Under the pieces are notes generated by a model. That model was not told where the DNA came from, did not search any database, and was given only the letters and a program-made list of their open reading frames with translations. From Rhodanobacteraceae bacterium ZG21-1 (GTDB lineage Bacteria; Pseudomonadota; Gammaproteobacteria; Xanthomonadales; Rhodanobacteraceae), in NCBI GenBank assembly GCA_021390615.1, contig JAJEJU010000025.1, positions 1,674,001-1,738,000 on the forward strand: a stretch of 64,000 bases of DNA. Reading direction: 5' to 3'. The translations under genes and the position numbers were made by a program. Shown piece by piece: positions 8,467-18,436 of this stretch (position 1 is its first letter; every line of letters begins with the position of its first letter).

Positions 8467-11109
8467 GTGGAGCAGTCAGGGGAAAATCCGGCCCCCGCAA
8501 CCGGGCAGGTCGCGTTGGCGCCGACAGCAGGATGGCTGATCGCCTTGAGGCGCTTCGCTCCGCCCGTGCTGTCCTTGCTGATGCTGATGCTGGCGCTGTG
8601 GGCGCTGCACAAGCTGGCCAGCACGGTGAGCTACCGCGAGGTGGCCCATTACGTGCACCACCTGGAATACGCCCAGATCGCCACCGCCGTGCTGCTCACC
8701 GCGCTCGGCTACGGCGTGATGACGCTGTACGACATCTCCGGCCTGGCCTCGATCGGGCGCCGGCTGCCCTGGCGCGAAGTCAGCCTGATCTCCTTCATCA
8801 CCTATGCCTTCAGCAATGCGCTGGGCATGGCGCTGCTGATCTCCGGCTCGATCCGCTACCGCTTCTACATCCAGAACGGGCTGAGCACGCCCGAAGTGGC
8901 CAAGGTCATCCTGTTCTGCACCACCAGCTTCTGGCTGGGCCTGGGCACGCTGACCGGCGTCACCCTGCTGCTGGTGCCGATCCCCGCCGGCCTGCCGCTG
9001 GCGGAATGGCGGCTGCCGCTGGGCATCTTGCTGACCCTGGTGCCGCTGGCCTGGATCGGCGGCGGCCTGTTGCGCCGCCCGCTACGCGTGTGGCGCTGGC
9101 GGCTGGGCCTGCCGCGGCCGTCCACCGGCCTGCGCCAGATCGCCATCGGTGCGCTGGACTGGGGCCTCGCCGCCGGCGTGATGTACGTGCTGATGCCCGA
9201 CGCGGTGGCCGGCGGCTTCGGCCACTTCCTGGCGATCTTCGTGCTGGCCCAGATGGCCGGCCTGGTCAGCCACGTGCCGGGCGGTCTGGGCGTGTTCGAG
9301 GCGGTGATGCTGGCCGGCTTCGGCGCCACCGACATGCACGGCTGCGCCGGTGCGGGCTGCGCCGGCAACGAGGCCTTGCAGGCGACCATCCTGGGCGCCC
9401 TGGCCGCGTTCCGCGCGATCTACTACCTGCTGCCGTTGTGCATGGCCACCCTGCTGGTGCTGGCGCGCGAGTTGCGCGGCATCCGCCAGCGCGCGCTGCT
9501 GGCGCCGTGGTTCACCGGCCTGCTGCCGCCGTTCTTCGCCGGACTGACCCTGGTGGCCGGCGCGGTGCTGCTGTTCTCCAGCGCCACCCGCGCGCTGCCA
9601 GGTCGCATGGAGATCCTGCGCGACGTGCTGCCGCTGCCGGTGCTGGAGGTCTCGCACTTCCTCAGCAGCGTGGTGGGCATGATGCTGGTGATCCTGGCGC
9701 GCGGCCTGCAGCGCCGGCTCGACGCCGCCTACATCCTCACCCTGATCCTGCTGGTGGCCGGCGCGGTGTTCTCGCTGCTGAAGGGCATCGACTTCGAGGA
9801 AGCGATCCTGCTGACCATCCTGGCGCTGAGCCTGGCGCCGGCGCATCGCCACTTCTACCGGCGCGCCTCGCTGTTCAGCGCGAGCTTCTCGGTGGGCTGG
9901 ATCATCGCCATCGCCACCGTGCTGGTGTGCATGTTCGCGCTGGTGATGTTCAGCTACCGCCACGTGGAATACAGCAAGAGCCTGTGGTGGGAATTCAGCT
10001 TCCACGGCGGCGGCGCGCCGCGCGCCCTGCGCGCGCTGGTGGGCGCGGCGGCGGTGGGCCTGGTGTTCGCACTGGCCAACCTGATCCGGCCGGCGCCGGT
10101 GCGCCGCCATCTGCCGGTGGAAAGCGAGCTGGCGGCGGCGATGCCGCTCATCAAGCAATTTCATTCCGCGCAGGCCCACCTCGCGCTGATGGGCGACAAG
10201 ACCCTGCTATTCGCCCCCGACGGCCAGGGCTTCCTGATGTACGACATCGAGGGCCGCAGCTGGGTGGCGATGGGCGATCCGGTCGGCCTCGACGGCAAGG
10301 CGCGCCGCGAGCTGGTGTGGACCTTCCGCGAGCAGTGCGAGCGCGCCGGCGGCTGGCCGGTGTTCTACCAGGTAAATCCGGACGACCTCGACCTCTATCT
10401 CGAGGCAGGCATGAGCCTGCTCAAGCTCGGCGAGGAAGCGCGCGTGCGGCTGGACGGCTTCAACCTCGACGGCAAGTCGAAGAAGACCCTGCGCAACACG
10501 GTGAGCAAGCTGGCCCGCGAAGGCCTGCGCATGGAAATCGTGCCGGCCGAGGCGGTGCCCCCGCTGATGCCGCAGTTGAAGCAGATCTCCGACGCCTGGC
10601 TGCAGGACAAGCGCGTGCGCGAGAAAGGCTTCTCGCTCGGCGCCTTCGACCCGAAGTATCTGGCGCGCACGCCGATGGCGCTGGTGCGCCAGGAAGATCG
10701 GCTGGTGGCGTTCGCCAACCTGTTCCTCACCGACAGCCACGAAGAAGCCTCGCTGGACTTGATGCGCCACCTGCCCGACGGCCCGGCCGGCATCATGGAC
10801 TACCTGTTCGTGGAACTGATGCTGTGGTCGAAGCAGCAGGGCTATCGCTGGTTCAACCTGGGCATGGCGCCGCTGTCGGGCCTGCAGAATCGCCGCCAGG
10901 CGCCGCTGTGGAACCGCTTCGGCGCGCTGGTGTTCGGCCGCGGCGAGCGCTTCTACAATTTCCGCGGGCTGCACCGCTACAAAGACAAATTCGACCCGGA
11001 ATGGGAGCCGCGCTACATGGCCGTACCGAACGGCATCGCCTTGCCGATCATCCTCACCAACGTGGCCAGCCTGATCGCCGGCGGCCTGTCCGGCGTGGTG
11101 CGCCGATGA
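8467..11109 (+). CDS. mprF: bifunctional aminoacyl-phosphatidylglycerol synthetase/flippase MprF (LpiA)
   Basis: The 880-residue membrane protein has the MprF plan: about 14 hydrophobic helices over residues 20-540 (flippase and membrane domain), then a soluble DUF2156 synthetase domain from about residue 548 (HLPVESEL... to GVVRR). Diagnostic blocks in the soluble part include YDIEGRSWVAMGDPVG, DGFNLDGKSKKTLRN and YRWFNLGMAPLSGL. Such enzymes move an amino acid, usually Lys or Ala, from aminoacyl-tRNA to phosphatidylglycerol and flip the lipid outward. This reduces surface negative charge and raises resistance to cationic peptides and acid. The start is GTG. Its stop overlaps the next ATG (ATGA), so it is translationally coupled to acvB. 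Confidence 0.93.
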   Translation: MEQSGENPAPATGQVALAPTAGWLIALRRFAPPVLSLLMLMLALWALHKLASTVSYREVAHYVHHLEYAQIATAVLLTALGYGVMTLYDISGLASIGRRLPWREVSLISFITYAFSNALGMALLISGSIRYRFYIQNGLSTPEVAKVILFCTTSFWLGLGTLTGVTLLLVPIPAGLPLAEWRLPLGILLTLVPLAWIGGGLLRRPLRVWRWRLGLPRPSTGLRQIAIGALDWGLAAGVMYVLMPDAVAGGFGHFLAIFVLAQMAGLVSHVPGGLGVFEAVMLAGFGATDMHGCAGAGCAGNEALQATILGALAAFRAIYYLLPLCMATLLVLARELRGIRQRALLAPWFTGLLPPFFAGLTLVAGAVLLFSSATRALPGRMEILRDVLPLPVLEVSHFLSSVVGMMLVILARGLQRRLDAAYILTLILLVAGAVFSLLKGIDFEEAILLTILALSLAPAHRHFYRRASLFSASFSVGWIIAIATVLVCMFALVMFSYRHVEYSKSLWWEFSFHGGGAPRALRALVGAAAVGLVFALANLIRPAPVRRHLPVESELAAAMPLIKQFHSAQAHLALMGDKTLLFAPDGQGFLMYDIEGRSWVAMGDPVGLDGKARRELVWTFREQCERAGGWPVFYQVNPDDLDLYLEAGMSLLKLGEEARVRLDGFNLDGKSKKTLRNTVSKLAREGLRMEIVPAEAVPPLMPQLKQISDAWLQDKRVREKGFSLGAFDPKYLARTPMALVRQEDRLVAFANLFLTDSHEEASLDLMRHLPDGPAGIMDYLFVELMLWSKQQGYRWFNLGMAPLSGLQNRRQAPLWNRFGALVFGRGERFYNFRGLHRYKDKFDPEWEPRYMAVPNGIALPIILTNVASLIAGGLSGVVRR

Positions 11110-11915
11110 AGCGCCTGCTCGGCAGGATCCTGCTGCTGCTCGTGGTGCTGGCGGTGCTCGGCGCGCTGGCCCTGTGGCAGCCCTGGCGCGGCGCGGCGAG
11201 CATGGCCGAGACCTCCAGCCTGCTGCCCGCTCCGGCCGGCACGCAGCCGCCGGCGGGACAGAACGATCTGCTCGCCGTGTTCATGTCCGGCGACGGCGGC
11301 TGGCGCGACCTCGACCAGCAGGTCGGCCAGCACATCAATGCGCACGGCATTCCGGTGGTCGGCATCAGCGCGCTGGAATACTACTGGCGCGGCGGTTCCG
11401 CCGAACGCACCGCGCACGAGCTGGATGCGCTGATCGACGCCAACCTGGCCAGCCAGCACAAGCGCCGGGTGTGGCTGATCGGCTTCTCCTTCGGCGCCGA
11501 CATCCTGCCCACGGTGGTCGAGCACCTCACGCCCGAGCATCGCGCGCAGATCGCCCAGCTGGTGCTGCTGTCGCCCAGCACCGACCTCAACTTCGAGATC
11601 GAGCTGGAAGGCTATATGCGCCAGCGCCAGGGCTGGCTGCAGTCCACCCTGAAGTCGGTTCGCGAGCACGTCCATCCGATCACCCACTATCCCTCCATGC
11701 CGCCGCTGCTGGCCCTGGCCGGCCAGCCACCGGTGGTCTGCTACTACGGCGCCGACGATGACGACGACACCGTGTGCAACAAGCCCGGCCTGCCGGCCTG
11801 GATCAAGGTGTACCGGATGCCGGGCGATCATCACTTCAACTACGACTACGAAGGCCTCGCGCGCCGCATGATCGGCGACTTGCCGCCGGCCAAGCCCGCG
11901 CCCGCCACGCCCTGA
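11106..11915 (+). CDS. acvB: AcvB/VirJ-family serine hydrolase (aminoacyl-phosphatidylglycerol hydrolase)
   Basis: The 269-residue protein has an N-terminal hydrophobic segment (4-24), which is a signal or anchor placing it in the periplasm. A VirJ/AcvB alpha/beta-hydrolase domain follows: SGDGGW (61-66), nucleophile elbow GFSFG with Ser128, and late His residues in GDHHFNYDY. In Agrobacterium and Rhizobium, AcvB is encoded with LpiA and hydrolyses lysyl-phosphatidylglycerol. The same gene order and the ATGA overlap with mprF here support the same job, removing the amino acid that MprF adds. Confidence 0.88.
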   Translation: MKRLLGRILLLLVVLAVLGALALWQPWRGAASMAETSSLLPAPAGTQPPAGQNDLLAVFMSGDGGWRDLDQQVGQHINAHGIPVVGISALEYYWRGGSAERTAHELDALIDANLASQHKRRVWLIGFSFGADILPTVVEHLTPEHRAQIAQLVLLSPSTDLNFEIELEGYMRQRQGWLQSTLKSVREHVHPITHYPSMPPLLALAGQPPVVCYYGADDDDDTVCNKPGLPAWIKVYRMPGDHHFNYDYEGLARRMIGDLPPAKPAPATP

Positions 11916-12113
11916 TCCAGCTGCGTGCCGCGTTCGCCGGCACGCCTGATTGCCTACCTCGGTGGACGGCGCGCGAACGGCGTGTGAGCGCAGCATGCAC
12001 CTGCATGAATCGTTGCCCGCGATGGGCACGGGTCTTTCACGAATGGCCTGCTCGAATCGGTCCACGCGGCGCCGTGGCGCTGCCCCATCCCCCCAGCGAG
12101 CGAGGACTGAGCA

Positions 12114-12326
12114 ATGAACGAAGACACCATCAAGGGCCAGTGGAAACAGCTCTCCGGCAGCATCAAGCAGAAGTGGGGCAAGCTCACCGACGACGATCTG
12201 AAGGTCGCCGAAGGCAATGCCGAATACCTGGCCGGCAAGGTGCAGGAGCGCTACGGCGTCACCCGCGAAGAAGCCGAGAAGCAGATCAAGGCCTTCCAGC
12301 GCGACCACAACGAAATGCGCCATTGA
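12114..12326 (+). CDS. CsbD-family stress protein
   Basis: The 70-residue hydrophilic protein matches the CsbD family from start to end: [41 protein letters not shown], then [16 protein letters not shown]. Such proteins are small, helical and induced by general stress; their biochemical role is not known. A GAGCGAGGA ribosome site precedes the ATG. A strong terminator lies about 70 bases after the stop, so it is probably monocistronic. Confidence 0.95.
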   Translation: MNEDTIKGQWKQLSGSIKQKWGKLTDDDLKVAEGNAEYLAGKVQERYGVTREEAEKQIKAFQRDHNEMRH

Positions 12327-12741
12327 GCGCTACCGCTGCCGGCGCAAGCAAGACGTCGGCTGCGACCTCTCTTGCATACTCTTGAGCAGTTACAGACGGC
12401 GCCGATGGCGCCGTTTTTTTGTTCTCGCGGGCGACGTGGATTTTTCGGCATCGCGCTGCCCGACCTGCTGGGCAGCACTGGCAGCCACGTCCATTCGCCG
12501 CTCTACGTCGATAGCGAGAGATGCCAAGCGCCGCTGGTGCACCGAACGCTGCGGATGTCCGGCCAGTTCGCCGACAACCCGTCTAGCGCCGCCCGTTCGC
12601 TGATGCCGGCGATAAGCAGCGCCGGCGGTTGAGCGCCGACGCTGTCCGCGATCAGGGAGTTCGCGTCTACGGCTGCACGTCGGCAGGCCATCCAAGCGAC
12701 CTCGGCGACGCGGATGGCGTCGCTGCAAATTTCTTCAGCGG
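12327..12741. other. intergenic stretch after csbD-like gene
   Basis: It holds the terminator at 12396-12420. The remaining 320 bases up to the stop of the AI-2E-family gene show no supported gene. Confidence 0.5.
12396..12420 (+). terminator. rho-independent terminator of the CsbD-family gene
   Basis: The 8-bp stem ACGGCGCC / GGCGCCGT closes a 3-base GAT loop and is followed by an unbroken run of seven T (12414-12420), a textbook intrinsic terminator. Confidence 0.92.
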
Positions 12742-14703
12742 CTAAATCCCGGCTTCGCGCGCGAAGCGCCGGGAACGGCCGCGCAGCGAGTTGCGCACGC
12801 TGTCGGGGAAGCGCGCGATGGCCTGTTGCGCGGCCTCTTCGAACGAGCGCGTCAGCTGGTCGGCCTCGTCGGCGAGATGCACCGGCTCCACCGTGGCCTC
12901 CAGCAGGCGCGGCAGCAGCACGGCGACAATCTCCGCCTCGGGAAAGCGCCGGCGCAATTGCGTCGGCGTGCGCTCGGCCAGTTCCGGCTCGGGTTCGGGG
13001 CCGGCCGCTGCGACGCCGACCAGATAGACCATCGACACGCCGTCGCGCGTCGCCTCCGGCGGCGGCGAGGCCGCGAAGGCCTCGATGTCTTCGATGGTGA
13101 GGTGGCGCGCGTCGATGTTCAGCCCGCGCAGGATGCGCACCAGGATCTCGGTGACCAGGTCGTCGGAGTGCCCCATGCCCATACACAGCACGATCGAGCC
13201 GGGCGCCACCGCCAACGGCCCCTGCCAGCGGCCGCTGACGTTCTCGCGCTGCTGGCGCAGGTAGCGGCCCAGGTTGGCGTCGCCCAGCACCGAGCGGCTG
13301 CGGTGCCAGCGCAGGCGATTGCGCGTCTCGCCGTCCAGCGCCTCGATCACCTTCACGATCGCGCTGCGCACCTTGACCTGCTGCTCGGGGCTGATCGCGC
13401 CCTGCATCAGATCGATGCGGGTGAGCAGCAGCGCCGGCAGCAGCACCGCATCGCAATAGGCGGCGAACGGCCGCCGCTTCAGGAACACCCGCGCGTCAGC
13501 GATGATCTCGTCGGAGTCGCCGGACAGCGAGCGCTGGTAGAAGCGCTGCGGCATGGTCAGCGCCGGGGTGTCGCCGAGCAGGATGTCCAGCAGGTTGAGC
13601 GCAGGAATGTGCCGGCCGGCGACCACCAGGCACAACGTCAGCGGAGTCGACACGATCAGGCCCACCGGCCCCCACAGCCAGCTCCAGAAGATCGCCGCCA
13701 CCACCACCGCCAGCGGCGACAGCCCGGTGGTGTGGCCGTAAAGTTGCGGCTCGACCAGCTGCGAGGCGATCGTCTCGACCACCGCGTAGAGGCCCATGGT
13801 CAGCAGCATCAGCGACCAGCCGGGGCCGACCGCCGCCGCCAGCAAGGTGGCCAGCAGCGCGGCCATCCACACGCCCACATAGGGCACGAAGCGCAGCACC
13901 GCGGTGAGCACCGCCCACAACGGCGCGTTCGGCAGGCCGATGATCGCCAGCCCGAGCCAGATCACCACGCCTACGCCGAAGTTGACCGCGAACTGCGACA
14001 CGAAGAAGCGCGACAGTCGCTCGCCGGCGTCGCCGATCACCACCGTGGTGGCGCGCAGGTCGGTGCCGCCGGCCAGGCGGATGAAACGGTCGCGCAGCGC
14101 CTCCTGCTCCAGCAGCACGAAGATCAGCACCACCAGCACGATGCCCGCGGTCTGCAGCGGCACCCACACCGAGGACAGGATGCGCGTGACCACCGCCATC
14201 GGGCTGGCCGGCGCAGCGCGCACTTCCACCGGCACCACGCCGGTGGATTCGGCCAGTTCACGCGGCGTCTCGGCCGGCACCGCCGACGGCTCGCCGAGTC
14301 CGGTGAACTGCCCCATCACGCGCCCGGCCACGCCCTGCATCGCCTCCAGCCGGCCCAGGGTGAGATTGCGCAGCGCATCGGCCTTGCTGTGAATGGTCGC
14401 CTCGTACTGCGGCAGGCTGCGCGCCATGTGCACCACCTGCGAGCCGATCACGCCGGCCACGCCGGCGAGGAACAGCGCCAGCGCCAACACCGCGATCAGC
14501 ACCGACGGCGCATGGCCCAGCCCCAAGCGGCGCAGCCAGCGCACCAGCGGCGCCATCAGCAGGCTGAGGATCAGCGCCAGGGTGATCGGCACCAGCACCT
14601 CGCGCCCCACGTACAGCAGGCCGAGCACGGCTGCGCTGGCGAGGATGCTGAGCGCCCGCTGGTGGGTCGGGGTCGACGGCAGCGGATCAGACCCGGAAGA
14701 CAT
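12742..14703 (-). CDS. AI-2E-family transporter with large C-terminal soluble extension
   Basis: The 653-residue protein starts at ATG 14703 (MSSGSDPLPSTP). The first 350 residues are an AI-2E/PerM-family membrane domain with about 8 helices and the family's GPVGLIVSTPLTLCLVVAGRH block. Ordinary members end soon after that. Here about 290 further soluble residues follow, including MPQRFYQRSLSGDSDEII, a Gly-rich segment around VLCMGMGHSDDLVTEILVRI, and acidic Pro-Glu repeats (GPEPEPELAERTP). The extension looks like an alpha/beta sensor-type domain. AI-2E proteins export signals or other small solutes; the substrate here is unknown. No operon partner is visible. Confidence 0.88.
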   Translation of the reverse strand: MSSGSDPLPSTPTHQRALSILASAAVLGLLYVGREVLVPITLALILSLLMAPLVRWLRRLGLGHAPSVLIAVLALALFLAGVAGVIGSQVVHMARSLPQYEATIHSKADALRNLTLGRLEAMQGVAGRVMGQFTGLGEPSAVPAETPRELAESTGVVPVEVRAAPASPMAVVTRILSSVWVPLQTAGIVLVVLIFVLLEQEALRDRFIRLAGGTDLRATTVVIGDAGERLSRFFVSQFAVNFGVGVVIWLGLAIIGLPNAPLWAVLTAVLRFVPYVGVWMAALLATLLAAAVGPGWSLMLLTMGLYAVVETIASQLVEPQLYGHTTGLSPLAVVVAAIFWSWLWGPVGLIVSTPLTLCLVVAGRHIPALNLLDILLGDTPALTMPQRFYQRSLSGDSDEIIADARVFLKRRPFAAYCDAVLLPALLLTRIDLMQGAISPEQQVKVRSAIVKVIEALDGETRNRLRWHRSRSVLGDANLGRYLRQQRENVSGRWQGPLAVAPGSIVLCMGMGHSDDLVTEILVRILRGLNIDARHLTIEDIEAFAASPPPEATRDGVSMVYLVGVAAAGPEPEPELAERTPTQLRRRFPEAEIVAVLLPRLLEATVEPVHLADEADQLTRSFEEAAQQAIARFPDSVRNSLRGRSRRFAREAGI

Positions 14704-15402
14704 GGCGCGACTCCATAGACCTGGTGGATGGCCCGGCCGCGATATGCCAAACCGGCGTGCATACCTTAGCAGCCCGAGCCATGGCCCAAGCGCTTCCGGA
14801 CTGTTCGATCTCTGTCTGCGGCTCACGCCTGGACGAGCGATTTCCTGCGGTCGTGTCGAGCAGCTCGCCTGCGGGCAGCGGAAGCATGCCGCCATGCATT
14901 GCCGATACAAAGCCGGGGCTGATGCACTGGAGGCAGATCGCCACGGCCGGATCGCGTGGTTCGCGGGCGACTGCTTGGCGCTTGCTGCCCTGTCTGCTGC
15001 AGCCATCGATACACGCCTTGGCAGGTCCCCATGCAGTCCGGTACGGCCAGCACCGCGATCCATCGCCTTGGCGATCGCCCTCGGGAACGCGAGCCGCTAA
15101 AGGACATTGAGCAGCCTGCAGCAGCTGACATCGAGCTTGTTGCCGCGCTTCATATCATCCCGAGGATCGATCCGGCACGCACTGATCGGCGCGCGGCGCA
15201 GCGATCCGGCAGCAGACCGGTGAGCCGTTACCCGCGCGCTTCGGCCATCAACCCGACATTTGCCGCAGCGCTCCGACACCACCGAACGATGCGCGGGATT
15301 TCCACCATGGCCTGGCATCACGGGCCAGGCCGAAGGGCGCGGAACATCTGTGCAGCAAGCGCAGCCGGGTCCGGCTCAGGGCGCGTCCGCGGCCTTCGCC
15401 TG
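14704..15402. other. 700-bp intergenic stretch
   Basis: I see no supported gene, repeat or RNA in this stretch. Open frames exist on both strands, but their composition (Arg/Ser/Pro-rich, no domain signature) fits GC-rich non-coding sequence. Confidence 0.5.
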
Positions 15403-16722
15403 CTACGGCAGCACGATGCGACTGGTCCCGTAGGGCGGATGCAGCGTGCCCTTCGCATAGTCGATGGTCAGCCGCATATAGCCCGGCGAGTAGCGCGTGT
15501 CCACGCGCTCGCCGTCGGGCTGCAGCTCGAACTCGGTCATGCCGTGTTCGGCATGGGGAAACAGCGCGGTGGCGATCGGCAGACCCTGGGCCTGCAGCGC
15601 GGTCACGCGGCGCAGGGTTTCGCCGCTGGGCGCGTCGATGTCGTCCTCGGCCAGCATCCACAGCTGCGGCGTGCGCAGCTTGCGCAGCACGGCCAGCGAG
15701 TCGTAGTGCCAGGGCGTGCCGAATATGTAGGCCTTGCCCTTCTCGCGGATCTCGGCGCTGCTGTACGGCAGCACCATGTAGGTGAAGTCGCCGCGCACGT
15801 CCTTGTACCAGGGCTCGTTGCGATACTTCGCACGCGCCGCGTCGAGCTGGTCGTAACCCTGGGTGAGGTTGCTGGAGAGAATCAGACCGATCGCGTCGGA
15901 GAGTTCCCAGGCCTTGTCGATGACAGCCTGGTCGTAGCCCTTAAGCTTGAGCCCGAATGCGACCGCCTCGCGATCTTCTTCCAGCGGCGAGATCGCCAAG
16001 CCATAGCCGATCATCACGAAATCGGCCTGGGTGCGCGTGGCCGCGAGCGGTGCCACCCAGCCGCCCTGGCTGCCGCCGCGGAAGCCGACGCGGCCCGCGC
16101 GCGCCCCGGCCAGCCGGCGCGCCTCCGCCATCGCGGCCACCGCGTCGTTGGCCAGTACGCCGTAGTCCTGGGTGTAGCTGCCGCCGGAATCGCCGGTGCC
16201 GCGCTTGTCGTAGACGAAGGCGCCCACGCCCTCGGCCGGCAGCTGTCGCTGCATGGCATCGAAGCGACGCGCCGAGTCGTGCTCCGAGCCATGCACCAGC
16301 ACCACGATGGGCACCTTGCCCTGCCCCGGCGGCAACAGCAGGCGGCCGACCAGACGGGTGCCGCCGTCGCCGGTGAAACGGGTGTCGTGCACCTCCAGTG
16401 CGATCCGCTCGCCGCGCATGCTGTCGAAACTCAGCTCGCCGCGGGCGCAGTCGGTGAAGCGGATCGATTTGCCGTCGGGGCGGTCGGTCCAGCCCAGCGT
16501 GCTGATCCACGAACCATCCGGCTTGCGCACCAGTTTGCCGGTGGCGCCGTCGATGCGCCGCCAGCGCAAGGCGTCGCCCTCGGACGGCGCGATGTCCAGC
16601 GAGCTGCCGTCGCCGAGACGATAGGCGCCGATATGGCAATCCGTGGCAGGAGCGGCGGTAGCGGCTGCAGTACCGGCGGGCGCCGCGGCGCCGAGCAGCG
16701 TGGCCAACAAGAGCGTGAGCAT
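15403..16722 (-). CDS. secreted alpha/beta hydrolase (S9/acyl-peptidase-like esterase)
   Basis: The 439-residue protein has a signal peptide (1-25). A small N-terminal beta domain (about 28-115) resembles the DUF3471-like or lipocalin-like region of such esterases. The hydrolase domain shows VLVHGSEHDS (142-150, oxyanion), RGTGDSGGS and nucleophile elbow GGSQGG with Ser218. The acid is probably in MLAEDDIDAPSG and the His in FPHAEHGM. The start at 16722 is preceded by GGGAGGTCC, much better than the open upstream extension. It probably cleaves esters or short peptides in the periplasm. It stands alone. Confidence 0.88.
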   Translation of the reverse strand: MLTLLLATLLGAAAPAGTAAATAAPATDCHIGAYRLGDGSSLDIAPSEGDALRWRRIDGATGKLVRKPDGSWISTLGWTDRPDGKSIRFTDCARGELSFDSMRGERIALEVHDTRFTGDGGTRLVGRLLLPPGQGKVPIVVLVHGSEHDSARRFDAMQRQLPAEGVGAFVYDKRGTGDSGGSYTQDYGVLANDAVAAMAEARRLAGARAGRVGFRGGSQGGWVAPLAATRTQADFVMIGYGLAISPLEEDREAVAFGLKLKGYDQAVIDKAWELSDAIGLILSSNLTQGYDQLDAARAKYRNEPWYKDVRGDFTYMVLPYSSAEIREKGKAYIFGTPWHYDSLAVLRKLRTPQLWMLAEDDIDAPSGETLRRVTALQAQGLPIATALFPHAEHGMTEFELQPDGERVDTRYSPGYMRLTIDYAKGTLHPPYGTSRIVLP

Positions 16723-17142
16723 GCGGACCTCCCGGGAGCAGGCGTGAAGCCACGCTAGCACCGCCAGCATGGTGGCCCAACGGCCACAAGTCACTCCGCT
16801 TGCGCGCCGCCATCTGTGCCAAAGGTTTGGATGGCCAGCCGCGCCGTGCACGCCTTGGCGCCGTGCTGGCTGCCCGTCATCGGACAGGGCGCAGCCGCAG
16901 AGCCTTCGGCGTCCGCGATCAGGCTATCGCGCCGGGAGCGGAGTCGCGGATGCCAGCGAACTTGGATATCCGGCATACAAGGACACTCGGCACACAAGCC
17001 CGCTCGCGCAGCTCCCATCGCCCGCAGCGGCGATGCAGCGATGCCTTACGTCCGCCGCACGCTTGCACACATCCGTCGTCCATTCAGCCGCGTGAGCGAT
17101 CACGGCGGCACCACGCTGCCAAGCGCGTCGACGTATCCGATC
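16723..17142. other. intergenic stretch
   Basis: It contains the promoter region of the secreted hydrolase gene (reading leftward). I see nothing else that I can support. Confidence 0.45.
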
Positions 17143-17931
17143 TCAGGCTTTCCTGGCCGCGTACGGCAGGACTTCGCGCCGCTCGGATTCGCTCAGATTG
17201 AGCATCGCCAGCGCCGCATCGACCGGATAAGCCAGGCCGTCGCTTCCGGCCGGACGCACGCCCAGCACGTGCTCGCCGTCGGCGAGGATGAAGTACAGCT
17301 TGTCGCGATGCGTGACATAGGCATTCGAGCGCTGATTGGTCTGGCGCAACTGCCACCAGAGCTTGCCGCCCCTGACTTCGCGGCCGAGGATGCGCATCGC
17401 CACCGGCTCCATCCTGCGGCCGGAATAAGCCGCGAAAATCTTCATGCGCGCGCCGCTCTTTATCGCCAGAACGATCCACGCACCCGCAATGAGAAAGCAG
17501 ACGGCAACCGCGCCGAAGCCCAGCACCGCACGATTGGCGAGTTCCCTGAGGGCCAGGTCCGTGGTGAAGTAACCTGGCTTCGCCGGGCTCGCCACCACAT
17601 GCGTCGCGTATTGATCGCCGGAGAAATCAATAAAGGAAATCTCCTGCGGCAGACGATCGCCGTCGACCACCAGGGTCGCGCGAAAACTGGTGAAGCCGTT
17701 GTGGGTTCGGTACACCGCATTGGTGACAAAGCTGCCTGGCACCTCACGCGCATCGTTGCGGACCGCGTAGTCGTTCAAGATCGGCGGCAAGCCCACCATC
17801 GCCGCATAGATGCCACCCGCCAGAAACGGCGCGCAGAACGCCAGGCAGATGAGCCAGGCTTTCAGCATGGAGCGCTTGGGTATCGAAAGCCTCAGCGGCC
17901 GCGCCGGCAGTGGTGGTAGAGAACCGTCCAT
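17143..17931 (-). CDS. two-helix membrane protein of unknown function
   Basis: I do not recognise this 262-residue protein. It has a Pro/Leu-rich cytoplasmic start, a membrane helix at about 24-46, and an extracytoplasmic segment of about 85 residues carrying a beta-strand pattern (FRATLVVDGDRLPQEISFIDF). A second helix lies at about 136-156, and a C-terminal cytoplasmic domain (AYSGRRMEPVAMRILGREVRGGKLWWQLRQTN) follows. The layout is that of DUF3592-like membrane proteins. An AGGGAAAG site precedes the ATG at 17931; another ATG 15 bases upstream cannot be excluded. It stands alone. Confidence 0.75.
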   Translation of the reverse strand: MDGSLPPLPARPLRLSIPKRSMLKAWLICLAFCAPFLAGGIYAAMVGLPPILNDYAVRNDAREVPGSFVTNAVYRTHNGFTSFRATLVVDGDRLPQEISFIDFSGDQYATHVVASPAKPGYFTTDLALRELANRAVLGFGAVAVCFLIAGAWIVLAIKSGARMKIFAAYSGRRMEPVAMRILGREVRGGKLWWQLRQTNQRSNAYVTHRDKLYFILADGEHVLGVRPAGSDGLAYPVDAALAMLNLSESERREVLPYAARKA

Positions 17932-18436
17932 AGTCTTTCCCTGCATCGCTTGCGAAGTGCGGTCGAGCTGGCTCGAGTCATCGAGTCCATGCATCGCAAC
18001 CAGCGCCGCCTGCCCCGATCTCGCTGCAGACGGCCCGACCGAACGAATACGTGTCGGCGGGATTGTACGGGATATCGCGGCTGACCACCCTGGCGCTTTT
18101 CATGTCCTTCGATCATTCCGCCCGCCTGCACGTTCGCGGCATTCGCATGTCGCCACTTGCAAACGGCAGCCTCCCGTCGAGCACGCGAATGCCGAGGTCA
18201 GCCGCGGGTCGCCGCCTCAAGATCACTTGGCCGCTCGCCCGCCACAACGATCGAACTATCGCGGCGGAAAGCCAAGCCTGGCTGCCGACGACTTCTGCTC
18301 AGACGAGAGACTTTGCTGTTGCGACGATCCGCACTCGCCTGCATCGCTGGATCTATCCCGTTCGGTCGCGGTCGACTTTCCCGTCGAACACTGCGTCATC
18401 GCCGCCTGCAATATCCGAGAGACCGACATCCGCCGC
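17932..18436. other. intergenic stretch
   Basis: About 500 bases between two leftward genes. I find no gene, repeat or RNA that I can support. Confidence 0.45.

Noticed and set aside
8448-11105. Rightward open frame overlapping mprF, continuous with acvB
   Set aside because: Only its last part, from ATG 11106, is real (acvB). The rest is Arg/Ala-rich shadow of mprF in another frame.
12826-14718. 630-codon rightward frame opposite the AI-2E-family gene
   Set aside because: Composition dominated by His, Arg and Gln with no domain; the minus-strand gene has clear membrane helices and family motifs.
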